Below, in pieces: positions 55,447-64,000 of a DNA stretch of 64,000 bases (position 1 is the stretch's first letter; each line of letters opens with the position of its first letter). The notes beneath the pieces are model-generated. The model did not search any database, had not been told where the DNA came from, and saw only the letters and a program-made list of their open reading frames with translations. Origin of the DNA: a virus; the IMG/VR virus record IMGVR_UViG_3300034152_000478, positions 1-64,000 of that record; one strand, given 5' to 3'. A program made the translations under genes and the position numbers.

Positions 55447-57720
55447 ATGGCAGACTACGCAGGAAGAATTCTAAGCGCAATCGGGGCAGGCGACCCAAAC
55501 TTCTCCAAAGCCGGTGGAGGCTGGACGCCTGGCAACCCGCTGCTGATGCTTATAGGTCCCAGCGGCAATATCGCCCGAGCACCCACGCCAAGCGGTTTAG
55601 AATTTCAATTCTATACTGGCTCTATCAATGTGGAAGCCGACCATCATCTCTACAACACTTGGTCAATGATGGCCAGTCCTATTATCTCATGGGGCGGTAA
55701 CGAGCTTGTGTTTGCGCTGCGAAAAGATCATGGTACTTCTGATTTCATTAACCTGATCGCATTCTGCCCATATGGTGCCACTCCACGCTTAGGGAACATA
55801 AAGGATCTTCCGGGCAATAAGGCCGGTGGGGATGGTCAAGAACAGTTTGAAATTGCCTCTTATACATTTGGTGACGCAGATTGCATTGTTCAGGATGGTA
55901 GATATTATCGGAGACTGAACAAGTTGTGGGTTGGCTCTTACCATGATACGGCTGGGTTGGCTCACATTGGTGACAAATGTCATTACTTTTTTGGCACAGT
56001 TTCCTGGGCATCACAGTCCACAATTAATTATTATGCAGCATATCCGTACAACAGACAGCACATATATAAGCCAGCATACTATGAACTTGGGAGTGTGGTC
56101 GGCTCTGGTTATGCCCCCTTGACTGTCGGCATAAGTCACACACGAGCAACTGCTGGCAGTACGCAAACTTCTTATTGGGGTGGTGGGCCATACGAGTTGA
56201 ACTTTGATCTTGCCAAACTGGACCCTGACAGCCTTGATCTCGTCACACATCCAGTGTATCACAACGGACTGATATACATTGTCAAGGAACATATTATTGC
56301 TGCCACTATTCCGAATGTGCAGACAGGATTTGGTGCGTTGCCGCTGATGCGTGAAGGCGTATCTGACATACAAAACCCAGCTTCAAGTAAATACTCCACA
56401 CTAACATATTGGAGTGAAAGTGACACAACACCTTACGGCGCAAAATACAAATACCCAATCAAATGGAAAGATGGACGCATACTCTTCTTGCAGAACGATG
56501 GGAAAATCTTTGAGGAGGTTAACGGACAAATAGTACAAGTAGTCGACATTACACAAGTCATGACTACAACTTATTCATCCGGAATCTTTGGCGGGAAGAT
56601 GAATATCGGTGTCCCTAATACTGCGACCGGAGATCCAGGAGTAGACTCGTACAAGTGCTTTGGTGCTAAAATGGGCAATCGGCTTCATGTTTTCTTGAAT
56701 TATAATATCACCAGTGATGGCGCTTCTCGAACTGGTCTATTTTGGGCCACAACAGAAGATTTGTTGTCATTTACTGATCGCACCAACACACTGCCCAATA
56801 GTGGAATTGTACCACCATCTGGTTTGACCAGCACTCAGTATCTTGGCAGAATCAGTCCGTTCCAATTCTCTGGCTATGAGAATTTCCATGCTGTCTGGCC
56901 AGACGGTAGACCTTCGGGTACGACTGATTGTCGTCCTTCTGGCTGGAATCAAAAGGTGGGATTGAATACTCAGTGGTCTGGTTCTGGCATCTTCCACGAG
57001 AACGATTACTCACAAACACCCGACAATTGGGATGTCCCTATGCAGTATAGTACGATCACACATTATCTGGCACCAACATATACAGTGGAGCCAAGTGGTT
57101 TTACGCAAGGGCTGGTTCCAACTGGAGTAGCATTCCAGGGGTATCGTTGGCAGGGTGTGAATGGCTGGCACGTACACGGTTGGACAGAGGAAGATGAAAG
57201 CAAAATACATCTCATATTTACTCCAGAATCATGGACTGCTGCCAATATGCGTTCTTCTGGTGTTTACAATCAGAATCTCTACTATGTGCTTCATTCAAGT
57301 CTGCAATGGGAATACAAAAACCAGTTTATGTCCAAACGTATTGCTTGGGTAGAGCCGACAGAAATGCACGAGCCATCTATCTTGCTGCCGTCAGGCAGTG
57401 TGAACAGAGCTTATCCATTTGAAGACCGTATCAAAAAGGTTGTCTTCCAGCCCTTCAGGATTTATGATTGGCCTCGCTTTAAGAATGTTGATATACAAGT
57501 ACAATACAGCACGGACCAGGGAACGAGCTGGCACAATGCCACAAGAAACGCCACACATTCTGACAGTCTGACAAATGTGGACACGGGTTCACTTGCGGCA
57601 GACCCTTCGGGCATCATGGGCAAAGAGTATATGTTTGCATGGGATTATCCAACTGACGTTGGCAACAATACCACCGTGCAATGGGTCCAGTTTAGATTCA
57701 GAGCCACGGGGGCGGATTAA
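55447..57720 (+). CDS. Large tail-tip protein, paralogue family B1
   Basis: 757 residues. Repeats of short beta segments (HNGLIYIVKEHII, KDGRILFLQNDGKIFEEV) suggest a propeller. The C-terminus VDIQVQYSTDQGTSWHNAT...FAWDYP matches the end of the next protein (VAIEYSTDDGETWAA...FYWDF), so the two are paralogues. Several Gly-Ser-Gly linkers. Receptor binding or cell-wall contact is possible. Confidence 0.65.
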   Translation: MADYAGRILSAIGAGDPNFSKAGGGWTPGNPLLMLIGPSGNIARAPTPSGLEFQFYTGSINVEADHHLYNTWSMMASPIISWGGNELVFALRKDHGTSDFINLIAFCPYGATPRLGNIKDLPGNKAGGDGQEQFEIASYTFGDADCIVQDGRYYRRLNKLWVGSYHDTAGLAHIGDKCHYFFGTVSWASQSTINYYAAYPYNRQHIYKPAYYELGSVVGSGYAPLTVGISHTRATAGSTQTSYWGGGPYELNFDLAKLDPDSLDLVTHPVYHNGLIYIVKEHIIAATIPNVQTGFGALPLMREGVSDIQNPASSKYSTLTYWSESDTTPYGAKYKYPIKWKDGRILFLQNDGKIFEEVNGQIVQVVDITQVMTTTYSSGIFGGKMNIGVPNTATGDPGVDSYKCFGAKMGNRLHVFLNYNITSDGASRTGLFWATTEDLLSFTDRTNTLPNSGIVPPSGLTSTQYLGRISPFQFSGYENFHAVWPDGRPSGTTDCRPSGWNQKVGLNTQWSGSGIFHENDYSQTPDNWDVPMQYSTITHYLAPTYTVEPSGFTQGLVPTGVAFQGYRWQGVNGWHVHGWTEEDESKIHLIFTPESWTAANMRSSGVYNQNLYYVLHSSLQWEYKNQFMSKRIAWVEPTEMHEPSILLPSGSVNRAYPFEDRIKKVVFQPFRIYDWPRFKNVDIQVQYSTDQGTSWHNATRNATHSDSLTNVDTGSLAADPSGIMGKEYMFAWDYPTDVGNNTTVQWVQFRFRATGAD

Positions 57721-59573
57721 TGATCAAGTTCGCATATAAAGGCAATGACAAAATCCTGATTCTGCAGGGTAAGGTGCTCCGTGCTCTTGATTGCTGGGTA
57801 AGAAAGTACTCTGAGAAACATACTCCGCCAAGCTTTCTTCAGGGGCAATGGTGGCATGGCGCTGGTGAGTATGGTGAAGCGCCAGAAGATTACAGATTTC
57901 TTGCCGGTTTGAATGGAGCCGGGCTGATGTCTTCGCCACCTGGCGCTTATTTGAATAGCAAATCTGCGTGTATTGTGCGAGATAAGCTTTACACAGTACA
58001 TACTGATAATCAGACTATTAGTCCTATTAGCCCCACAACACATTTGTGGCCAAATCATCCGAGGATACTCGAATGGGATGGGTTGTCTGATAATGTACAA
58101 AAAGCGCCCGATACCAGTGGCATCCAGTCTACACCAAGTGGTCAAGGTGCGAGGATCATTTTTGGATATACCAACAAAGGAGGCTGGGAGCAAGAGAAAA
58201 GCGTGGTTCGTCGTGGTGCTGATCCTGCGTTGCTGGAATATAATGGCAATGTACTGATTATTGGTCTTGGTCGTGGTGTTGATGTTAACGCTTTGAGCAC
58301 AGAGGGTGATGAAGCCATTTCAGTTATCGGACCTACACCTACTGCTTTTGGCGGCTATTATTATGTAATGCTTTTCAATCCTATGGAAAATGGCGGAAGC
58401 GGTCTGCTGCACTTTCAACCTTCTGGAATGAATGCAGAAGTACCAACATGGATTGATGATGCAGGTTTAGACAACACAAGAGCATTTAAGGATACTCCGT
58501 TTCTAAACTACAATATGACAGATGCTATCCAACATGAAGGAAGAGTGTATGTAGCAAACGCCTGCGATGTGATTTGCTGGTCTGGCAGTGGCATTCAGTA
58601 TGATTTGACAGAACCGCTGTTCGAAGTTTTTTATCGCACTGATCAAAATTTCAATCGGCCAACGCCGAAATGGTTCACGAAGTTCGAGGGCGATCTGTAC
58701 ATGTACGAAGCAAGCGGTGTGCTATCTCGTATTACACCACGCAGTGGAACTACAGCACCAACAAAACAGAACGTGGTGAACTTTTCGTATCTCGGCAGTA
58801 TGCATGGCGGAGGCATACACGCAAGAGAACACACAATAGAACGTGCCACCAAGGCAACACTGTTTCCGTATAAGGATAAGCTGCATGTTATTATGGGGGG
58901 AGGTTCTGGAACCTTCCATGTGCATTCAGAGGATGCCTCGGTATGGACCAATGCGAGTAGCGGTCTACCAACAATCATGCGAAATAGCCAAGGTAACGTT
59001 TATCACTATCATGATGAAGCTAACGATTACATTTATGTACTCTATGTCCAAATGTGTCAGGGGGGTGTGCTCGGTGTTACTACAATGGGAACGGATGTCG
59101 CTAATGTTGCTCACCTGTATAGATTTGATGGCGCTACATGGACCACTATTGGCTGGTATCCTATGCCGATGATGGGCGGAGCCGGTGGTTTCATTGGGTA
59201 TGATCCGACTGGGCCACAGATTCACTATCCTTCTGGTGCTGAATTCTACAATCAGGAAGGTGTGACCAACGCACCGGAAATCTGGAAGTGCAAAGACTAC
59301 GCAATTGTCGACTATTATCTGTTTGACAAAGAAAGCAGAAAGTACGATGTAGCAATTGAATATTCAACTGATGATGGAGAGACTTGGGCTGCTTGTAGTC
59401 AGAAAAAAGATTACGGGACCCAACAACTGCTTGGAGAAGGGAAAGTCGGACTGACATCTGCCCCATCTGGCCTCAAGCATAGCTTCTACTGGGATTTCGT
59501 GAACGCTTTAGGCTACAATGTAGAATATGAACACATGCGAATTAGGATAACACCTACTCTTGGAGTGCAATAA
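57720..59573 (+). CDS. Large tail-tip protein, paralogue family B2
   Basis: 617 residues, start at TAATG overlap. Propeller-like repeats (IQHEGRVYVANACDVICWSGSG; FEGDLYMYEASGVLSRI; PYKDKLHVIMGGGSGTF) and the shared C-terminal YSTDDGETW domain. Its gene overlaps both neighbours by one base, so the four tip genes 55447-60262 are translated as a unit. Confidence 0.65.
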   Translation: MIKFAYKGNDKILILQGKVLRALDCWVRKYSEKHTPPSFLQGQWWHGAGEYGEAPEDYRFLAGLNGAGLMSSPPGAYLNSKSACIVRDKLYTVHTDNQTISPISPTTHLWPNHPRILEWDGLSDNVQKAPDTSGIQSTPSGQGARIIFGYTNKGGWEQEKSVVRRGADPALLEYNGNVLIIGLGRGVDVNALSTEGDEAISVIGPTPTAFGGYYYVMLFNPMENGGSGLLHFQPSGMNAEVPTWIDDAGLDNTRAFKDTPFLNYNMTDAIQHEGRVYVANACDVICWSGSGIQYDLTEPLFEVFYRTDQNFNRPTPKWFTKFEGDLYMYEASGVLSRITPRSGTTAPTKQNVVNFSYLGSMHGGGIHAREHTIERATKATLFPYKDKLHVIMGGGSGTFHVHSEDASVWTNASSGLPTIMRNSQGNVYHYHDEANDYIYVLYVQMCQGGVLGVTTMGTDVANVAHLYRFDGATWTTIGWYPMPMMGGAGGFIGYDPTGPQIHYPSGAEFYNQEGVTNAPEIWKCKDYAIVDYYLFDKESRKYDVAIEYSTDDGETWAACSQKKDYGTQQLLGEGKVGLTSAPSGLKHSFYWDFVNALGYNVEYEHMRIRITPTLGVQ

Positions 59574-60262
59574 TGAGTAGAACAGGAATGTGGCGCTATA
59601 CGCTGCCAGCCACTTTGAAAGTCACAGGGAGCGCTCCGTTTGAGACGCGGACATTTGCGCTGCCTCGCGTTTATGTGACTCCAGAGCTTTACTGGTGGGA
59701 CTTAACCAAGGGTGATCCCTCTGGGTCGCGTCACGTGCAAACACATCCAGCCTTTAAGGGTGTCGTTGGCAGTGGTATGGGCGAGTTGTTCCCAGGTCTT
59801 ACTATCTTTGATTTCAACGATGTAGATATTAGTACTGGTAGTGGTGTAAGCGATACGCGCTGTATGACATTTCGCATAGCAGACCAGGAGTGTTGGCAGA
59901 CACGAGTCACTCACATGAAGGTTTGGGTCAGTGATGATAGCGATTTTCTTGTAAAAGATTATCGTGTGCTATATCATCATAGTCAAACTTGGCAGTCGGG
60001 ATATCAATTCCAATTTGGAGACATTTTTGATCCAAACAAAGTGTTGGCTACTGGCGTGCCAGAGTTGCAGAATCTGTATCGACAAGATGGGGGTTTGACA
60101 ATTCATGCGTCCGGCGATGCTGATGTTTCCGAGTATATGTATTTGGCTTTAGCCTGTAGCGGAACGGTGCTACCCGGACAATATGGTGGCCTACCAAGCC
60201 CCAGTGGATTCAGGCTGCGTGTGACTTTTTCTATGGATAATATATATCCGCTTTTCGATTAA
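59573..60262 (+). CDS. Tail-tip protein, paralogue family A2
   Basis: 229 residues. Contains NLYRQDGGLTIHASGDADVSEYMYLAL and LPGQYGGLPSPSGFRLRVTF, the family A ending. Beta-rich. Probably alternates with the B proteins in the tip. Confidence 0.65.
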   Translation: MSRTGMWRYTLPATLKVTGSAPFETRTFALPRVYVTPELYWWDLTKGDPSGSRHVQTHPAFKGVVGSGMGELFPGLTIFDFNDVDISTGSGVSDTRCMTFRIADQECWQTRVTHMKVWVSDDSDFLVKDYRVLYHHSQTWQSGYQFQFGDIFDPNKVLATGVPELQNLYRQDGGLTIHASGDADVSEYMYLALACSGTVLPGQYGGLPSPSGFRLRVTFSMDNIYPLFD

Positions 60263-60272
60263 GGAGTAAAGA

Positions 60273-60959
60273 ATGGCGGGCTCAGGACAGGTAGGCATCT
60301 ACAGCGATCAAGTAATCGGCCGATTAAGACCGAAGATAGTCTGTGTCCAATACAGACCAGACTTGCTTCATGGCCCCAGCGGCTGGAATCTGCTACTATG
60401 GGAGAACCACTATGACATAGAGCAGCTTGCTGGCACCTGTGAGGCCATTTCGATTGAGCCCTCTGGATATCTCAACTTTGGATCTGGCTCTACACCATTC
60501 ACGGCACCATGGACATCGCGTACTATCGCTTTCATTTTCATGCCGAAGAATGATTACGATCACCCTTCTGTTTCTGGTGGTTTTAATATCTTCAACATGA
60601 AGCTGTGGATAGAGAATGATAGCGCGTTCAACGGACTACCAGGGCAGCCGTATATTCAGATGTTGCCAAGTGGAGTCTGGGTAAGGAACCTGAATCTTGG
60701 AAGTGGACAATATGGAGCCTATGAAGTTCCACGGTCTGTGCCAGAAAACCCGAATGTCTTTAGAGCCGATGGTCAAGCGTGGATGAGCGGCGTCGGTCAG
60801 CAACAACGAACACAGATCATTTATGCCTCTATCGTTTTCCCATCTGGGGAATATCCGGTTGGACAATACGGTGGATTGGGATTGGGAACGTTTAGATGGA
60901 GGTTCACATACGACTGGACTGATCAGTATGCACGGTTGCAGTTGCCAGAGGACTATTAA
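60273..60959 (+). CDS. Tail-tip protein, paralogue family A3
   Basis: 228 residues. NVFRADGQAWMSG...QIIYASIVFPSGEYPVGQYGGLGLGTFRWRFTY is the most diverged copy of the family A ending. RBS AAGGAG. Third copy suggests the tip grew by tandem duplication. Confidence 0.65.
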   Translation: MAGSGQVGIYSDQVIGRLRPKIVCVQYRPDLLHGPSGWNLLLWENHYDIEQLAGTCEAISIEPSGYLNFGSGSTPFTAPWTSRTIAFIFMPKNDYDHPSVSGGFNIFNMKLWIENDSAFNGLPGQPYIQMLPSGVWVRNLNLGSGQYGAYEVPRSVPENPNVFRADGQAWMSGVGQQQRTQIIYASIVFPSGEYPVGQYGGLGLGTFRWRFTYDWTDQYARLQLPEDY

Positions 60960-60969
60960 GGAGGAATGT

Positions 60970-61419
60970 ATGCAACCCAAGCTAAAAAGGTGGATAGAAA
61001 ACCACGAAGGTAAACAATACCTGAAGCTGCGTGTTTTTTGCACCCTGGAGCAGAAAGAGTTAACTTTCGATATGCAGCTCCCAGAAGGCACAGAACCGTT
61101 CATGTGCTGGACTGCGACTACGGGTATGGTTGAAGCTATCGGCAACATGACGAGCCCTACAGAGGCCGTAGGATACGCGTTTAGCAATCCTCAGTATAAA
61201 TTCACGGTCAAGAATCCCAAAGGCTACAAAAAGGGCGATCGAGTTATTATCACTGAGCACTTGACGCTGGATCAGGAAGATGAATATCTTGTAACCCAGC
61301 ACAACATTGGGCATGGAGATATCAACTTTGTAAATCTTGGATACACCAGAAACGGCGAGCACATCATCAGATTGACGGTGGATTTGATAACTGGTGAACA
61401 TCAATGGCAAGCGGAATAA
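60970..61419 (+). CDS. Hypothetical tail-region protein
   Basis: 149 residues; start MQPKLKRWIENH chosen by AAGGAGG directly upstream. Beta-rich second half with FTVKNPKGYKKGDRVIITEHLT, recalling small oligosaccharide- or OB-like domains. Overlaps the next gene by 16 bases. Role unknown. Confidence 0.6.
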   Translation: MQPKLKRWIENHEGKQYLKLRVFCTLEQKELTFDMQLPEGTEPFMCWTATTGMVEAIGNMTSPTEAVGYAFSNPQYKFTVKNPKGYKKGDRVIITEHLTLDQEDEYLVTQHNIGHGDINFVNLGYTRNGEHIIRLTVDLITGEHQWQAE

Positions 61420-62330
61420 ACAGTGAATTTGGTGGCATTACAAGAAGCATAGGACGAGGGTCTGCCAGTGGCTTAGTGGGCGGCTATGCATTCGGTGCTA
61501 TTTGGACAAGTGGAGCTTTCGGCGGCTTTGCTATTGCCAGCTATAGCGATACCACATTCACGATTACTGAGGCGGGCGCTCGTGGATTAATCAAGGCGCA
61601 TAGTGATTCTGTGCATCGCCAAGCCTTCAAAACTGATGCTGAATTCTTCTTTTATGCCTATGGCACAACTGAGTTCGATGCGCAGCTTACCGTGGAAGAA
61701 AAATTCCGCAGTGAGTTTGATGCCATGCTCTCTACTACTAAAGTTCGCCGTAATCCCTATGTCACTTTTGTAAGCGCACCTACAACAAGCGGGCATATTC
61801 CACGCACTGTTACAGTAACAGCCTCTGGGTTCGCATACGATAAAGAAGGACAAGTAATAGATAGCGGCATCCATTATGTCGCCTTTGTGTGGGGAGATAA
61901 TGACTACACGGTAATTCCTACTCCAAGAGCAAGCGGATCTGTGTGGTCAGCCACACACACATACACAGCCAGCGGCTTATATCGTCCGATCGTGATTGTA
62001 CATGACAAATTTGGACGGACTGGCTCTGACTACACGAAAATTACTGCTATGTCAGGAGATATTGGTGTTCCATACATTTCACTAAGTGGAATTCCACGTT
62101 TTGGCACCACTCCTCCTCCTTTAGCGGTAGATTTTGGCGTTCAAGTATCTGGCGTTGACGGAGCATATACAATATTCTGGGATTATGGCAATGGAGTCAC
62201 CTACTACAATCAGGCACTAAATCAAAGCACACAATATGCGCTGCCAGGTGACTATATCCCCTACGTCAGAATACGTGACCAAAGACAGATCAACGTTTGC
62301 GATACATTGCGAGTAGGATTTAATAAGTAA
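61404..62330 (+). CDS. Tail protein with Gly-Phe-rich N-terminus and PKD-like domains
   Basis: 308 residues. The start has FGG/GGYAF/FGGFAIA units also seen near the end of the next protein. The middle and C-terminal parts are two PKD-like domains (YVAFVWGDNDYTVIPT, ATHTYTASGLYRPIVIVHD; then AYTIFWDYGNG, ALPGDYIPYVRI). Such domains often bind polysaccharide or protein. Start overlaps previous gene. Confidence 0.7.
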   Translation: MASGINSEFGGITRSIGRGSASGLVGGYAFGAIWTSGAFGGFAIASYSDTTFTITEAGARGLIKAHSDSVHRQAFKTDAEFFFYAYGTTEFDAQLTVEEKFRSEFDAMLSTTKVRRNPYVTFVSAPTTSGHIPRTVTVTASGFAYDKEGQVIDSGIHYVAFVWGDNDYTVIPTPRASGSVWSATHTYTASGLYRPIVIVHDKFGRTGSDYTKITAMSGDIGVPYISLSGIPRFGTTPPPLAVDFGVQVSGVDGAYTIFWDYGNGVTYYNQALNQSTQYALPGDYIPYVRIRDQRQINVCDTLRVGFNK

Positions 62331-64000
62331 TGAGTTGGTGGGACACAAGGTGGGCGGCCAGACACGCCATTCACACACGAACAGACGGTGACGCCTATAG
62401 CTCTGGTGTTCACTTTCTGCATGTAGATTGTGACTTGGATGGTCTTGTTTCAAACGGCCTGCTGCGTGCTGACTATAAAGACCTGCGTGTTGTCTATCAA
62501 AGTGGCACAACCGTTTCCATAAATTCTCCTTACTTTATAGCCTCTGGTCGCAGTCCGCATCGCATATTCTTTCCAGCCCACAATGAGATTCCAAGAGGGG
62601 TAGACATTGGTGGACATGGCTCAGGTTGGGGTTATTATCTGTATTTTGGATATGATGATGGCAACACATCTGGTCTACCTCCTGAGTATGTGAATCGTAA
62701 TTTCCCACAAGCTCCATATAGTGCAACTACCACCTGGTATAAGCCAACCGGAGCTACTTCTGGATATCGCGACAAATTCCTATACCGCCTCAATGATGAT
62801 CCATCTATAGGAAGTCCAAGTGGTTTTGAAGATGCTACAGGATTCACGAGCGGTCTGGCAGTTTACGACACTGGGAACACAAGCGGGGTGATTAAGGGGC
62901 AACCAGGGAGATTGGATCTTTCTACTGAAATTGAACGATCACAACGCTGCTCAATTCTTGCGATTGACGGCAATGATGGCACCACAGTGCCAAGTGGTGA
63001 TTGGTGTATTGATTTTTGGGTTTATCCATATGCCACTGCTGGTACCAGCTACTGGTTTGTTAAGAAGGATAATACAAATAGTACCACTACCTTTGCCTGG
63101 CCGATAAAAGCCCGAATGATTTATGATGCTACAGATGATGGATTCAATAGTTATTGCACCCAAAAAAGAACGGCATTTTCTGACACCTATAATCAATACG
63201 ACAAGACATCTACTGCTGGTATCGCTGAGAATGAATGGTCTCATTTGCGATTCTATCTTGGTAAGAAATACTACAATGCATGGTCTTGTTTGTTTTGCTA
63301 TCATAACGGCCAACGAAAAGGTATAACAGGCAATTGTGGACCGCCACCTGAACCTTATAAAACACAAATGGAAAGCGGCCATTGTTGTATTGGGGGGCCA
63401 GTTTATGGATTCTCTGCCGAAATTGATGGTAGACTTGAGCAATTCCGATATTCAACTTATCCATGGTTTGCACAAGAAAATTTCAATGAACAAAACAGCA
63501 ATAGCAGATTCTGTCCTCCAGATTGGGTCGACAACGAATATACCACCTACTTGAGTAACATCCAATTGTACGAGCCGACTGCTTCTGGTTCATTCGGTGG
63601 ATGTACATCGGCCACTACCGCATTCGTGACAGTCAGCGGCATCTTTGGCGGCTACATGTTTGGCGGAGTTCTGGGCTATGGAGAATTTGGTGGTTTTGCT
63701 TTTGCACGCCTTGCGATTACCTCTTACTTCGGAGGCTATACTCAGGTAGCCCGTGGAACTGTCAGAGCAGATTTTGGTGGCTTTGTTTTGGGTTTTGCTC
63801 CTGGTGGTGGCACTTGTGTTTTCGGTGCGGTGACCAGCGGAATAGGCACTTTTGTTGATTTTGGCTTGGGAGGATTCGCAAACGCACAAGAGCGCACATG
63901 GAAAAGTGATACTATGGGCTCTAACACTCTCTCATATGCTGGTGATACGCAAGAAGCATTCCGTGGATATGTGATAGGAACATGGACCAGCCCAGATACA
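62330..64000 (+). CDS. Tail protein, truncated by window edge (LamG-like plus Gly-Phe repeats)
   Basis: At least 557 codons open to the window end; starts at a TAATG overlap. The N-terminal 400 residues resemble concanavalin/LamG domains (GDWCIDFWVYPYATAG; ENEWSHLRFYLGKKYY; GGPVYGFSAEIDGRLEQFRYS). From about residue 420 a Gly-Phe-rich region repeats FGG-F/Y with about ten-residue spacing (GIFGGYMFGG, GEFGGFAFA, SYFGGYT, ADFGGFVLGF, LGGFANA). Sugar binding is likely, so this may be a receptor-binding protein. Confidence 0.75.
   Translation, partial: MSWWDTRWAARHAIHTRTDGDAYSSGVHFLHVDCDLDGLVSNGLLRADYKDLRVVYQSGTTVSINSPYFIASGRSPHRIFFPAHNEIPRGVDIGGHGSGWGYYLYFGYDDGNTSGLPPEYVNRNFPQAPYSATTTWYKPTGATSGYRDKFLYRLNDDPSIGSPSGFEDATGFTSGLAVYDTGNTSGVIKGQPGRLDLSTEIERSQRCSILAIDGNDGTTVPSGDWCIDFWVYPYATAGTSYWFVKKDNTNSTTTFAWPIKARMIYDATDDGFNSYCTQKRTAFSDTYNQYDKTSTAGIAENEWSHLRFYLGKKYYNAWSCLFCYHNGQRKGITGNCGPPPEPYKTQMESGHCCIGGPVYGFSAEIDGRLEQFRYSTYPWFAQENFNEQNSNSRFCPPDWVDNEYTTYLSNIQLYEPTASGSFGGCTSATTAFVTVSGIFGGYMFGGVLGYGEFGGFAFARLAITSYFGGYTQVARGTVRADFGGFVLGFAPGGGTCVFGAVTSGIGTFVDFGLGGFANAQERTWKSDTMGSNTLSYAGDTQEAFRGYVIGTWTSPDT

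Overview
This window is part of a large tailed-phage genome. It is densely packed: most genes overlap by a few bases or abut, and nearly all start codons follow a purine-rich AGGAGG-type ribosome binding site. The order terminase, portal, protease/scaffold, major capsid, tail tube, chaperones, giant tape measure, tail tip is that of a Caudoviricetes phage. No sheath gene is seen and the tape-measure protein is 2220 residues, so a siphovirus with a very long tail is likely. No integrase, repressor or attachment site is visible. The host cannot be read from the sequence; the RBS pattern and tmRNA point to a bacterium.

Layout. 1-3199 is on the minus strand: a tmRNA (5' part, running off the left edge), small unknown genes, an HNH endonuclease and tRNAs for Ala, Met/Ile2 and Pro. 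From 3307 onward everything is on the plus strand. 3307-11100 is an accessory zone: homing-type endonucleases, an Rnl2-type RNA ligase, a radical SAM protein, many small cysteine-rich proteins and ten tRNAs (13 in the window). 11121-18445 holds a saccharopine-dehydrogenase-like enzyme, a Ro60/TROVE protein, a 1.2 kb non-coding RNA region, RNase H, a DNA methyltransferase and GDP-mannose dehydratase. 18745-24473 holds class II ribonucleotide reductase, a sigma-like factor, a probable small terminase and an ERCC4-type nuclease. 24458-31842 is DNA packaging and the head. 31962-42550 is fibres and connectors. 42554-64000 is the tail; the last gene runs off the right edge.

The standout is 12346-15445. 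A Ro60 homologue with an intact MIDAS is followed directly by a tandem array of nine related RNAs that I interpret as Y RNAs. Each has a basal stem of different sequence but preserved pairing, a conserved 5' box (ATGC...TGTGTTTACATG-like) and a 3' CTTG box. Three carry tRNA-like modules: one has its anticodon arm reduced to a GAAA-capped hairpin, and two are circularly permuted tRNAs whose acceptor ends are closed by a loop and whose anticodon stem leads into the Y stem. Single Y RNAs beside bacterial Ro60 genes are known; a nine-member phage array with several tRNA-mimic topologies is, to my knowledge, not described.

How the genes fit together (inference): tmRNA, 13 tRNAs, an RNA ligase, Ro60 and the Y array suggest a phage that invests in protecting, repairing or reprogramming translation-related RNA. 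A sigma-like factor and a recurrent CGTATwTwwAATT-like motif at the head and tail operons suggest phage-controlled late transcription. Class II RNR, RNase H, the methyltransferase and the ERCC4 nuclease serve DNA metabolism.
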